Counted from the first letter of the stretch, positions 24,154 to 31,988 are shown. The stretch is DNA of 36,450 nt from UBA5972 sp964567685 (GCA_964567685.1 CAZMNO010000037.1:1-36450), one strand, 5' to 3'. The notes: generated by a model not told the origin, from the letters alone. Program-made: numbers and translations.

Positions 24154-24585
24154 TCAGGTAGTGGCAAGACGTTTTTCAGCCCTTTGATGACCCTTCAATA
24201 AGATCAAAAGAACAATTGGCAATACGACCTCAACCACAACAGGGCCGTAGTATTGAGGAAGGTCTCCATATTCCGTCATGGCAAATGCGCGCGCCAACCC
24301 GCCAAGTATGATCGCCTCTATTCCGATTTGCACAAGGTCAGGTTTGCTATGAATAAGGACAACACCAATCAGCAGACCCAGACCGACGATCATCCAATTG
24401 GCCGCAAGAAAGCGAAAGTCATTGTCCAGTTCCGTCAATACATCAGTATCACCAAGGCCCTGAAGAGCGGCCGCTCCGATCTTTGCCGCCGCCCCCTCAT
24501 ATTTCGCCTTCCCGCCGGAGAAAAGCGCGATGAGGCCAGAGAGTGCATCACCAATGTGAACGAAAGTAAGCTTGAAATTGTTCAT
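24154..24585 (-). CDS. DUF4345-like small membrane protein
   Basis: This 143-aa protein has about four hydrophobic segments: residues 10-24, 63-81, 87-101 and 115-131. The DNDFRFLAANWMIVGLGLL block after the first loop is typical of DUF4345 proteins, inner-membrane proteins of unknown function. It is the second gene of a two-gene minus-strand operon after the MAPEG gene, 56 bases downstream, and converges on the MDR gene. The charged C-terminus (KGHQRAEKRLATT) probably faces the cytoplasm. Confidence 0.7.
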   Translation of the reverse strand: MNNFKLTFVHIGDALSGLIALFSGGKAKYEGAAAKIGAAALQGLGDTDVLTELDNDFRFLAANWMIVGLGLLIGVVLIHSKPDLVQIGIEAIILGGLARAFAMTEYGDLPQYYGPVVVEVVLPIVLLILLKGHQRAEKRLATT

Positions 24586-24641
24586 TTTCCACCCCTGGGC
24601 TCTATCGTTTAGAAGGGGGCGGCTATTGATTTGGCAGGTTT

Positions 24642-25046
24642 TCAGTAAATCAGACCTGATGTTACCAGCGCAAAAATTATGTAGATCATCGACAGCGATC
24701 CCATCCCAAAGCCAACCAAACGAGCGCCAGGAAGGCCGGTGTAATAAAGCGGCCCATAGATCGCGCGACCAATGACGTAGATCAGTGCCGCAATTTCGGC
24801 GCCGCTGTTTTCAAGACCGGTTAGGGCTGCCGCTGCAAAAACAGGAACCGAATACGCTGCGGATTCAACCTGATTGTTATAGGCGTTCTTGATGTGCTGG
24901 GCCAATGGCGAAAAGGTTGCGGACGGATCGCGGTTGTTAGACCAGCCATAGGCGAAACCCTGAGTGGCATAGGTAAAATTCACCTCGACGAATAGCAGCA
25001 CAAAGGTGATCAGTCCGATAAAGAAAAGTGCGGTTGTATATTCCAT
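24642..25046 (-). CDS. MAPEG family membrane protein
   Basis: This 134-aa protein has four predicted transmembrane segments and the MAPEG pattern: an N-terminal helix with LLFVEVNFTYAT, a loop with NNQVESAAYSVPVF and the aromatic IGRAIYGPLYYTGLPGAR motif. Eukaryotic relatives use glutathione for eicosanoid metabolism or detoxification; bacterial members are mostly uncharacterised. It is first in an operon with the DUF4345 gene and divergent from the TetR gene at 25453, which may control it. A GAGG lies 11 bases before the ATG. Confidence 0.8.
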   Translation of the reverse strand: MEYTTALFFIGLITFVLLFVEVNFTYATQGFAYGWSNNRDPSATFSPLAQHIKNAYNNQVESAAYSVPVFAAAALTGLENSGAEIAALIYVIGRAIYGPLYYTGLPGARLVGFGMGSLSMIYIIFALVTSGLIY

Positions 25047-25452
25047 TTTCGATGTTTCCTCTTTTGGTATCTCGGTTGTGTTTCTTTGTTTTTGGATGGT
25101 TGCAAGGTGGCAAAGCTGGTCTCACTCCAACTTTGGTTGTGGGTCTCTTCCAATGCCTGACTTCTTGTCGATCACGTTGATGTATTAAATGTTGCCCAAT
25201 ATGTAACGATTGATATATTTAATGTAAAGTACGATTTGTTCACGTTGTTGAGAACGACCACCGGTGCTTTCGCCATGTGAACGCAAGTGCTAAGCGGGTG
25301 CCTGCATGGAAAAGGATTGCTCATGCAATGCATGACCCGTGTCACGGCGACGAAAGGGATTGTCTATGAGTGGCGATCACGCTCACTTTTAGCGACAGGA
25401 TACGGATGCTCCGTCTTGCGTCAACCGTGCGAGTTCGGGCAGACAGGATAGG
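25047..25452. other. Divergent intergenic region between the MAPEG and TetR genes
   Basis: About 400 bases without a convincing gene. The AT-rich core at 25180-25230 contains the inverted pair ATTAAAT (25184-25190) and ATTTAAT (25217-25223), a possible operator or back-to-back promoter area. I see no RNA gene or long repeat. Short open frames here have no ribosome binding site or recognisable product. Confidence 0.4.
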
Positions 25453-26097
25453 ATGACGACAGTTTCAGCCCCAGAACAACCAACACCCCCGGATCACGAT
25501 CTGCCAACCCGGGACCGGCTCCTGGAAGCGGCCATCTCGATCTTTGTCAAAAAGGGATATGGCGGCGCTTCGGTGCGTGAAATTTGTGAGCTGGCAGCGA
25601 CCAGTTCCAACATGATTCACCACTATTTTGGTTCTAAACAGGGGCTTTACGACGAAGTGCTTTCCGGTTTTAGCGAACGGGTCCTGCTGGTGCCGATCAG
25701 AATTATTTCAACCCCACCAAGAAACCGTGATGATCTTATTTCACGGATTGAGATATTTGTCGAAGAGACCCTCGAAGCCCTGATTTCACAGCGGTTACTT
25801 TTCGAACTGATAATCAGGGAAAGGACTTTCCTTGATGTATTTACCAACTATTACAAACAGTTGATCGAATTTCTGGAATTCGGAAAGAAGAACGGGTTGG
25901 TTCGTAATGAGCTGGACACGGAAATGGTAACCGGGCTCATTCTGGACAGGCTCGGGAACCAGATCCTGTTTTCCCCATCAATCAGTCAGGCCGGAGGACC
26001 GAATATCCTGAATGACTCGGCGTACAAGAAACGCTGGCTCAGAGCCAACCTTGACCTGATTTTCAACGGAATTCTGACTTCCGAAAAAGCTGAGTGA
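25453..26097 (+). CDS. TetR family transcriptional regulator
   Basis: This 214-aa protein has a TetR HTH at about residues 19-65 (RDRLLEAAISIFVKKGYGGA, then ICELAATSSNMIHHYFGSKQGL). The C-terminal domain is long and helical, with a terminal 'KKRWLRANLDLIFNGIL' segment. It is divergent from the MAPEG/DUF4345 pair and is the last protein gene before the tRNA. Its ligand domain does not resemble that of the TetR at 21897, so I treat the two as unrelated regulators. AGGATAGG precedes the ATG. Confidence 0.87.
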   Translation: MTTVSAPEQPTPPDHDLPTRDRLLEAAISIFVKKGYGGASVREICELAATSSNMIHHYFGSKQGLYDEVLSGFSERVLLVPIRIISTPPRNRDDLISRIEIFVEETLEALISQRLLFELIIRERTFLDVFTNYYKQLIEFLEFGKKNGLVRNELDTEMVTGLILDRLGNQILFSPSISQAGGPNILNDSAYKKRWLRANLDLIFNGILTSEKAE

Positions 26098-26209
26098 GAT
26101 CTGCCCATAAAATATTTTGCCTTTTGCGTTCAAAACCGGTGTTTGGCTATTGAAGACTCCCAAAGGAAACGATAGGTGGATGGCCTCAGCGATCAAAATC
26201 GCTGCTTGG

Positions 26210-26286
<77 letters not shown>

Positions 26287-26291
26287 AATAA

Positions 26292-26324
26292 AAGCCCTTA
26301 ACTCAATGAGTTAGGGGCTTTTTT
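26292..26324 (+). terminator. Rho-independent terminator of the tRNA gene
   Basis: The long stem AAGCCCTTAACTC / GAGTTAGGGGCTT (one G-T pair) with an AAT loop ends in a T-run. It lies six bases after the tRNA CCA end. Confidence 0.85.
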
Positions 26325-26399
26325 GATTCTTAGGGCGTGTGCTGAAATGGGCCACTGGAATCATTATGGAATCATGCGGGAGCGAAGTTCTGCGTGTCA

Positions 26400-26975
26400 T
26401 CAGGCATCAGCATTGTCATCATCGGGATTGATGCTGGTGCTGCGTTCCACTTCGATGATTTTCTTGAGGTCGGCTACGTGGGTTTTAGTGAAGTACAAAG
26501 TCTCGTTTTTTTGCGCGAGAACGACTTCAAGCTCGTTGCTAGTGAGTTCGGAAAACATCTCCAGCATGAAGTCTTTAGTGCTGTTCGTATGCCGGAACAT
26601 AGCTGCGTGGTTTATCGTCAGAAAACGTCCTAGAGTATCTGCATCACGGTAAATTTCGCTTGCTGGCTGTTCGTCTGCGGCCATGTGTGCCCACTTGTTG
26701 CGGACGGTTTGGAGCTCTTTGACCCAGTTTCTTGCCTCCCGTGGTAGGGCAAGTTTGTCCGCCAGATCATACCAGTTTTGGTCGAGAACACGTAGTAGGG
26801 CGGCAAAATCTAGCTCCCTCAGACTGCTGAGTTTCTTTTCATCGACAAACCGTTGTTGTTGAAAGCTCAGGCGGTCGACGACGTGCTTATCCCACCATTG
26901 CTCTGATAAGCCGGGAAGCTTTTCTTGCAAGAAATTTGCAAGATCAGACGTGGCCATTCTTAATTCGTCGTGCAA
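26400..26975 (-). CDS. Stand-alone Swt1-type HEPN domain protein
   Basis: The 191-aa protein has the HEPN ribonuclease motif Arg92-Asn-Lys-Trp-Ala-His97 (R-N-x3-H) inside the Swt1-type context VKELQTVRNKWAH, preceded by LDQNWYDLADKL. In other bacteria this domain usually forms the N-terminus of large ATPases or helicases of defence systems. Here it is followed only by about 90 residues and stops. The start is TTG at 26975, supported by GGAGG six bases upstream; an internal ATG follows six codons later. The gene is divergent from the XRE/ImmA pair. I infer an RNase with toxin or anti-phage potential; an antitoxin partner is not obvious. RNA-binding without cleavage is the alternative. Confidence 0.72.
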   Translation of the reverse strand: MHDELRMATSDLANFLQEKLPGLSEQWWDKHVVDRLSFQQQRFVDEKKLSSLRELDFAALLRVLDQNWYDLADKLALPREARNWVKELQTVRNKWAHMAADEQPASEIYRDADTLGRFLTINHAAMFRHTNSTKDFMLEMFSELTSNELEVVLAQKNETLYFTKTHVADLKKIIEVERSTSINPDDDNADA

Positions 26976-27153
26976 TTCAAACCTCCAAGCACCTTGTCAA
27001 AATTAAGCTCTGGCAGACAGCCCAAGGCTGTGACGTACTTCGCACAATCGAACTTACTCGCGAAGTATGACGGCAAACGGTGCGGTTCCGGAAGATGCCG
27101 TGCCAGGCAGCGCGTGCGGTCAAGTAAAGCATTGGTGTGATAATTTCCTAGTG

Positions 27154-27207
27154 TTGATCTTGAGAGTAAGGTAGCGTATCAATTCGCTGATCCGCGTACA
27201 AGCGGAT
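27154..27207 (+). promoter_or_regulatory. Promoter and operator of the XRE/ImmA operon
   Basis: TTGATC (27154-27159), a 17-base spacer and TATCAA (27177-27182) form the promoter. The perfect 18-bp palindrome ATCCGC-N6-GCGGAT (27190-27207) begins 7 bases after the -10, over the expected transcription start. The same palindrome occurs at 28310, so the XRE protein encoded just downstream is the obvious binder and would repress itself. Confidence 0.7.
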
Positions 27208-27224
27208 TGACGGAGGGAGTTAAT

Positions 27225-27263
27225 ATGACAATTGTGGAATGGCCATGTCAGACCAATCAGTGA
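27225..27263 (+). CDS. Possible 12-residue leader ORF overlapping the XRE start
   Basis: ATG at 27225 has the best ribosome binding site of the region (GGAGGGAG, 5 bases upstream) and encodes MTIVEWPCQTNQ before TGA. It overlaps the XRE start in another frame, whereas the XRE ATG at 27239 has only a weak site of its own. It may couple or limit translation of the regulator. The length is too short for composition evidence. Confidence 0.3.
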   Translation: MTIVEWPCQTNQ

Positions 27264-27571
27264 GTTTCGGCCAAGCAATCAGCAGAGCACGCAAGGCAAA
27301 GGGGATGAGCCAGAAAGAGCTCGCAGCCCTTATCGTAAAGGACGAGGAGGGTGGTGCCATATCGCCACAATACCTGAATGATATTGAGCACGACCGGCGT
27401 AGCCCAACTTCGGACCATTTAATCAAGCAGTTCGCCAAGGTCCTAGACGAGGACGAAGGATATCTTTTCGTTCTTGCGGGTAAAATTCCAGACGATGTCC
27501 GTAAGCAGGCAACAAGTCGCGATAAAATAGTGACGAGCTTTGCCAATTTTCGGAAATCAGTCACGAAGTAA
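27239..27571 (+). CDS. XRE family (Cro/CI-type HTH) transcriptional regulator
   Basis: The 110-aa protein has a single HTH_XRE domain at about residues 9-68 (FGQAISRARKAKGMSQKELA, then ISPQYLNDIEHDRRSPTSDH), and a basic C-terminal tail. It lies 14 bases ahead of an ImmA/IrrE metallopeptidase gene, the arrangement known from ICEBs1 and many prophages, where the peptidase cleaves the repressor upon a signal. Palindromes at 27190, 28310 and 28381 are the likely binding sites, so it should control itself and the unknown operon from 28419. The start at 27239 or 27245 is uncertain. Confidence 0.88.
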   Translation: MAMSDQSVSFGQAISRARKAKGMSQKELAALIVKDEEGGAISPQYLNDIEHDRRSPTSDHLIKQFAKVLDEDEGYLFVLAGKIPDDVRKQATSRDKIVTSFANFRKSVTK

Positions 27572-27585
27572 GGTAGGAATTGGTC

Positions 27586-28305
27586 ATGGTGAAAATGGTC
27601 CCGGACAAGACTGGTCGGTTTACAGAGCGGCCTCATTATTCCCCAGAAGACCTTGACCGCGAATGCGAACGTATTATTTCGTCGTTCTTGCGCAAGAAGC
27701 GCGGGACGGTGGCGTTTCCAATTCTCACCGATGAACTGCACGTCCTGATCGAGCAGGCGGATGCATCGCTTGATGCCTATGCCGATCTGTCATCTTTCGG
27801 CAGTGATGTCGAAGGAATGACGGAATTCTTTCCCGACCAGGGGCCCAAGGTATCGATCTCAGATAAGTTGGCGAACGATGATCGAAGGGAAAACCGGTTG
27901 CGGACGACCCTGACGCACGAGTTCGGGCATGTTCATTTTCATGGGTATTTGTGGGCTGAGAAGTTCATGTCCGGCAAGCTTTTTGACCGGAAAAGCACGG
28001 AGAACAAGGCTATCTGTAAGCGGGACACTGTCCTCAATGCCAACCAGTATGATTGGATGGAATGGCAGGCAGGTTATGTGAGTGGATCTATTTTGATGCC
28101 GTTGACGCATACTCGACAGCTTGTCACAGACTATTGCGAGCCGTTCGGAATTCATGGCTCCGTCTTTCAAGGATCCCAGCATGGCTTGGCTCTTATTGCG
28201 CAGATGGTTGAACGATTCGCTGTTTCAGAGGAAGCAGCTCGGATTCGATTGTTGAAGCTCAACTTGTTGACGGCCTCCGACAAACAACAATCCCTGTTTA
28301 ATTAG
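27586..28305 (+). CDS. ImmA/IrrE family metallopeptidase
   Basis: About 239 aa. The zinc site is HEFGH at about residues 111-115, with a third acidic ligand probably in WMEWQAGYVSGSILMP about 50 residues later. This is the classic ImmA/IrrE (DUF955) layout. Family members cleave partner XRE repressors and so relieve repression after stress or quorum signals; the partner here is the gene immediately upstream. ATG at 27586 has AGGA 8 bases ahead; a TTG two codons earlier is possible. The C-terminus carries a further helical region (AVSEEAARIRLLKLNLL) typical of the family. Confidence 0.88.
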   Translation: MVKMVPDKTGRFTERPHYSPEDLDRECERIISSFLRKKRGTVAFPILTDELHVLIEQADASLDAYADLSSFGSDVEGMTEFFPDQGPKVSISDKLANDDRRENRLRTTLTHEFGHVHFHGYLWAEKFMSGKLFDRKSTENKAICKRDTVLNANQYDWMEWQAGYVSGSILMPLTHTRQLVTDYCEPFGIHGSVFQGSQHGLALIAQMVERFAVSEEAARIRLLKLNLLTASDKQQSLFN

Positions 28306-28309
28306 AGAA

Positions 28310-28398
28310 ATCCGCAAATTCGCGGATGTGCGTAATTTTTTGATTGACTTCGCTCGCGCCCCTGCTACGCTAATTAGCAGATCGCCGGATTGGCGGAT
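28310..28398 (+). promoter_or_regulatory. Promoter flanked by two XRE-type operators
   Basis: A perfect ATCCGC-N6-GCGGAT palindrome at 28310-28327 precedes the promoter TTGACT (28344-28349), 16 bases, TACGCT (28366-28371). A second, degenerate copy ATCGCC-N6-GCGGAT lies at 28381-28398, 9 bases after the -10. The downstream copy has nearly the same position relative to the -10 as the operator at the XRE promoter, so both transcription units appear to be under one repressor. Confidence 0.68.
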
Positions 28399-28418
28399 TT
28401 CAACTGTGGAGATTAGTA

Positions 28419-28661
28419 ATGGCAAAGAGCAGCAAGACTACCGGGACCCATCATGTGACCCCCAGCTCAAACGGTGGCTGGGACGTCCGTCGCGGCGGTT
28501 CCGATCGCGCCAGCGGACATTTTGACACCAAACGTGAGGCGATTGATCGCGCTCGCGATATCAGCCGCAACGCTGGAACTGAATTCAAGATCCATAATCG
28601 GGACGGGCGCATCGCTCAGTCCGATTCCCACGGGAACGACCCGCGCAACATCAAGGGCTAA
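28419..28661 (+). CDS. DUF2188 domain protein
   Basis: This 80-aa protein matches the DUF2188 pattern almost throughout: HHVTPSSNGGWDVRRGGSDR, then FDTKREAIDRARDISRNAG, FKIHNRDGRI and a final DPRNIKG. The function of the family is unknown; it is a small soluble basic fold often seen near mobile elements and stress genes. GGAG lies 8 bases before the ATG. It is the first gene of a three-gene operon whose promoter carries the XRE-type operators. Confidence 0.87.
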   Translation: MAKSSKTTGTHHVTPSSNGGWDVRRGGSDRASGHFDTKREAIDRARDISRNAGTEFKIHNRDGRIAQSDSHGNDPRNIKG

Positions 28662-28672
28662 GGAGATTAAGC

Positions 28673-29845
28673 ATGGCCTCAGTGACGACCTTCATTCGCA
28701 ACACGCCTGCCTCGTCGCTGCAGGCATATTTTGAACACACGGGCATTGAGCTTTCGAACCCGATAAATTGGGATGGCCCTGAGCCTGAAGTGGTTAAAGG
28801 AACGCTCCGGGCTGTCGATGACATGACAGACGATGAACGCGCCCGCGTCCTCAATGATGCTGAGCGTGTTAGCGCCTTGGCCGATGATGCCGGGCAGACT
28901 GCTCTTTACAGCGTCGCGGAAGACCGAGCTGTTCTGGATGATCTGGTCAACGGTCATGCGCGGTCGCTTTGGATGTTCCTGAATGCACCGACCTTGTTTC
29001 GCTTCGCCGAAGAGGTGCGTTTCACGGACGAGCGTCGGCGTGGACGTAGCTGGGATGGCTTCATGGCACCAGCCAATCTTGATCTGAACCGTGATGCCGT
29101 CGCTCTGGAGGCATTTAAGTCAGCTTTGCGGGAGCGGTTTTCCTCCAACAACATTCACATCGATGTTTTCAGCCGTCATCGCCCGACCTTTGATGGTGAA
29201 GACTGTGAGTTGGTGCAGATCGTCATTTACCGGGAGGGGCTTCCCGATGCCTTTTTGGCGTTCGATGATGAAGGTGAATTGGTACGTCGTGCGCGTCGTC
29301 CAGTGTTTGAAGCGGCGATGACCTACGAACCGGAAACCGGCGTGATCGAGGTTGTGGCCAATGACCGCGAAAGCCGTGAAGAATTGGCGCGGTACATGGC
29401 GCGTGACCTGCTCGGCGTGGAGTTTCAGAGCGAGAAAGTTCCGCTCCGGAACTATGACCTGTCGGTTCTGTTGGCTCCCCATCCGTTCCAGACGGATCCG
29501 GACGACGGGATCGAATCTGTCGAGGTGAAGCAATTGCGTTTGATGCCGTTTGATAATAACGGCGAGCGCGTCACTCTCGAATGCTTGCGCAAAGCGGATC
29601 GGACCATCTGGAATATGTCGGCAGACCGGTTCGGCGCAAACGACCCTCTCGCGGGTGGTTGGGTTGCAACCCAGGCCAAATTGACCATCAAGTTCCATCC
29701 GAAAGGGGCGTCAAAACGTGGGCGCACTTTGCCGCTGACGATCACAATGCCGCACGGGTGCAATCTGAAGGACCAGACGGAAGAGGAGCAATTGATCGGT
29801 GAGAAGTATCTGCGCCGTTGGGGCATCTTGAGTGATGTTGACTGA
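28673..29845 (+). CDS. Uncharacterised 390-aa protein of XRE/ImmA-controlled operon
   Basis: I do not recognise the family. The protein is soluble, acidic and has no signal peptide or membrane segment. An N-terminal mostly helical part (residues 1-130) is followed by a section that looks alpha/beta (about 140-240: ELVQIVIYREGLPDAFLAF, then ETGVIEVVANDRESREELAR) and a beta-rich C-terminal part (about 275-370). There is no obvious nuclease, ATPase or protease motif. AAGGAG lies ahead of the ATG and it starts 11 bases after the DUF2188 stop. It overlaps the next gene, so the two products are likely partners. Confidence 0.82.
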   Translation: MASVTTFIRNTPASSLQAYFEHTGIELSNPINWDGPEPEVVKGTLRAVDDMTDDERARVLNDAERVSALADDAGQTALYSVAEDRAVLDDLVNGHARSLWMFLNAPTLFRFAEEVRFTDERRRGRSWDGFMAPANLDLNRDAVALEAFKSALRERFSSNNIHIDVFSRHRPTFDGEDCELVQIVIYREGLPDAFLAFDDEGELVRRARRPVFEAAMTYEPETGVIEVVANDRESREELARYMARDLLGVEFQSEKVPLRNYDLSVLLAPHPFQTDPDDGIESVEVKQLRLMPFDNNGERVTLECLRKADRTIWNMSADRFGANDPLAGGWVATQAKLTIKFHPKGASKRGRTLPLTITMPHGCNLKDQTEEEQLIGEKYLRRWGILSDVD

Positions 29846-30779
29846 CGTTGTTTCTTTTTCCCGGTCAGATGTTCAACTGGTCCAGTCGATCCTGCAGACG
29901 CCAGACGCGGTGATCACCAGTGCGGCATTGGATGGGTTTCATAGCCGTTCGGCGGACACGCTTAAGTCTTCGGGTATTCTGCGCCCGGACGGGCATCAGC
30001 TTGCGGCAGTTTCATTATCCGATCACGAGGACGAAGCTGTCACTTTGAGCTGGTCGCCGGAGCAGGGTGGTTATGGCTATTTTAGTCCTTATACGGGTTG
30101 GGTCGCGGTGTCTGGTGAGGGATTGGTCTCGTATTCGGTCAGCTTTCCGACGCTGTTTCAAGTTTTGCTGAAATCATTAGAGGTTTCATCACGCGAGGCC
30201 CCGGAGGAATTGGTAAACGACCTTATCTGGGAAGTGGGTGATGTCCGGTTGCCGGGTAGGGGGAAACGGGTCCCAGTTTGGATAGTGCGGCGTCTTACTG
30301 ATCCATCTGTCTGGTCAGTGTTCACTGCGGCAGCTCAGTCAAGGCCAGCCCCTGGTTTGCGGGTTGTCATCAATTTAACGGCTGGTCGCTTGATGGAACC
30401 AACGTATCGTGGCCATGAGATCATTTGCCTTAAAGACGTTATCAGTGGCGACGGTTTGGCGGTCGACCCGGACCTCCTGGTGGCAAGGGTTTCTTCAGGG
30501 GCTCAGATGGCTGATGCAGCTATCGTGATCACGGCGGACGGCGCTTCGGTCAACGTTCGTGGTAAGCCATATTCGTTTACCGGCACCAAGCATCGGGCCA
30601 TCATCAGGAATCTATATCAAGCTTGGCAATCTGGTGAACCTGAATGCCTGACAGCGGCTGTCCTTGAAGCTGCCGAATGTGGTGCCTCAGTGAATACGCT
30701 CGCTAAAGCCTTCTCAGGTCGGTCAGATTGGCGCGATTTTATCCAGGAGAAGAATGGGCGTTGCTGGATCTCACTTTGA
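29835..30779 (+). CDS. Uncharacterised protein with C-terminal winged-helix-like domain
   Basis: About 314 aa, starting at ATG 29835 (or GTG 29832) inside the end of the preceding gene, so translation is probably coupled. The N-terminal two thirds match nothing I know. The last 65 residues (FTGTKHRAIIRNLYQAWQSG, then AECGASVNTLAKAFSGRSDW and a final WISL) look like a small winged-helix domain seen at the ends of several bacterial proteins with sensor or nuclease partners. A role in DNA binding or in sensing for the 390-aa protein is a guess. No catalytic motif is visible. Confidence 0.8.
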   Translation: MLTDVVSFSRSDVQLVQSILQTPDAVITSAALDGFHSRSADTLKSSGILRPDGHQLAAVSLSDHEDEAVTLSWSPEQGGYGYFSPYTGWVAVSGEGLVSYSVSFPTLFQVLLKSLEVSSREAPEELVNDLIWEVGDVRLPGRGKRVPVWIVRRLTDPSVWSVFTAAAQSRPAPGLRVVINLTAGRLMEPTYRGHEIICLKDVISGDGLAVDPDLLVARVSSGAQMADAAIVITADGASVNVRGKPYSFTGTKHRAIIRNLYQAWQSGEPECLTAAVLEAAECGASVNTLAKAFSGRSDWRDFIQEKNGRCWISL

Positions 30780-30793
30780 GGTTGGAAAACATC

Positions 30794-30857
30794 ACCTCCA
30801 TATTTGGAGGTTGATTTACTCCGTAAATGGAGTTATATTCAATCCAGAAATGGAGGT
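30794..30857 (+). promoter_or_regulatory. Xre-RES promoter tiled by three operators
   Basis: The promoter is TTGATT (30811-30816), 17 bases, TATATT (30834-30839). Operator 1, ACCTCC-N6-GGAGGT, spans 30794-30811. Operator 2, ACTCC-N6-GGAGT (30818-30833), fits within the -35/-10 spacer. Operator 3 (30840-30857) keeps the right half GGAGGT and a partial left half. Their centres are 23 bp apart. The GGAGG of operator 3 is also the ribosome binding site of the antitoxin gene. Confidence 0.7.
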
Positions 30858-30861
30858 TCAA

Positions 30862-31299
30862 ATGGCTCTCTCTCACGCTTATCCAGCTACTCGGCACGAA
30901 GTCGCTCCCTTGATCGATCTATCTGATCGAGCAGAACGCGATCGCCTGAGCTCAGGGGCTGTCCGGGCGTTCTTTAACATTATGGACCAGTGGAAGGTTC
31001 GCGATGAAGCCGCTCGTCAGTTGCTTGGCGGAATGTCCAATGGCGCTTTTTATGCTTTGAAGAAGGGCGGGGACCGCGCATTGGATGAGGACAAGCTGCG
31101 CCGGATCTCCTATTTGGTCGGTATCTTCAAGGCGCTGAACATTATTTACAGCGAAGATCTCGCGGATCAATGGATGCAGCTTCCGAACAAGAACAGGATC
31201 TTTAGAGGGATGACTCCGAATGATTATTTGATCCACGGGGGGCTTCCGGCCTTTGCCACAGTCAGAAAGCTTCTTGACGCGCGGCGGGGTGGCCATTGA
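30862..31299 (+). CDS. Xre/MbcA/ParS family antitoxin
   Basis: The 145-aa antitoxin of a RES-type toxin pair. The N-terminal half has an Xre-like HTH (FFNIMDQWKVRDEAARQLLG, then SNGAFYALKKG) and the C-terminal half the MbcA/ParS/Xre toxin-binding domain, ending in GMTPNDYLIHGGLPAFATVR. ATG at 30862 follows GGAGG by five bases; a longer frame back to 30754 would run through the operators and is rejected. It overlaps the toxin gene by 4 bases. It should neutralise the toxin and repress the operon. Confidence 0.9.
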   Translation: MALSHAYPATRHEVAPLIDLSDRAERDRLSSGAVRAFFNIMDQWKVRDEAARQLLGGMSNGAFYALKKGGDRALDEDKLRRISYLVGIFKALNIIYSEDLADQWMQLPNKNRIFRGMTPNDYLIHGGLPAFATVRKLLDARRGGH

Positions 31300-31988
31300 G
31301 TTTCCCCGAAACAAGTAGGATCCGCCAACTCGATACTCATCGGATGATTCCTTCGAAATACAGTGAGAACGGGGACAGTGTTCTCGTTCGCATTGCGGAT
31401 GATGACGATCATCTTCAAAGCATCTTCGATCTGGACCACGCCACCAACGATCGGTTGCTGGCGGAAAATGATCTGCTTCCCGGCATCGGCGTTGATGAAC
31501 TGGTATTCAGTGTTCCGTCTTACCGGATTATCAATGCAGCATTTACACATGCCCATCCACTAGGAAGCCGGTTTAATGGTCCAGACCGGGGTGCATGGTA
31601 CGCGGGGTTTGCGCTAGAAACATCCCAAGCTGAGGTCGCCTGGCACAAGTCACTCGAACTTGCGGAAATCGATTGGCTGAATGAAAGCGTCACCTATGAT
31701 GATTACCTAGCTGACTTCGGTGGTGAATATCATGACATCCGAGGAGATGATAACTTTTCCGATTGCCTGAGCGCCGACAGCTATGTTGCATCTCAAGGAT
31801 TGGCCGACCGGCTTCTCGCTGAAGATTCCCCTGGCGTGATATATCCAAGTGTGCGCCATGCCGGTGGCGATTGTCTTGCCTGTTTCCGCCCGGCGCTTGT
31901 TGGCAATGTTCGTAAAAGCGCCCGGTATCGTTTCACATGGACTGGTAAACCCGAGCCCGAAGTTGAGCTTGAAGAATCCTATATCTGA
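31296..31988 (+). CDS. RES domain toxin
   Basis: The 230-aa toxin has the RES family residues: Arg92 (SRFNGPDRGAWYAGF), Glu113 (ETSQAEVAWH) and Ser185 (VIYPSVRHAGGDCLACFRPA). Characterised RES toxins (MbcT, Res of Photorhabdus and Pseudomonas) degrade cellular NAD+. The likely start is TTG at 31296 overlapping the antitoxin stop; ATG at 31344 is possible. The protein is slightly longer than the family core because of an N-terminal extension of about 45 residues. A terminator follows at 32018. Confidence 0.9.
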   Translation: MSFPETSRIRQLDTHRMIPSKYSENGDSVLVRIADDDDHLQSIFDLDHATNDRLLAENDLLPGIGVDELVFSVPSYRIINAAFTHAHPLGSRFNGPDRGAWYAGFALETSQAEVAWHKSLELAEIDWLNESVTYDDYLADFGGEYHDIRGDDNFSDCLSADSYVASQGLADRLLAEDSPGVIYPSVRHAGGDCLACFRPALVGNVRKSARYRFTWTGKPEPEVELEESYI

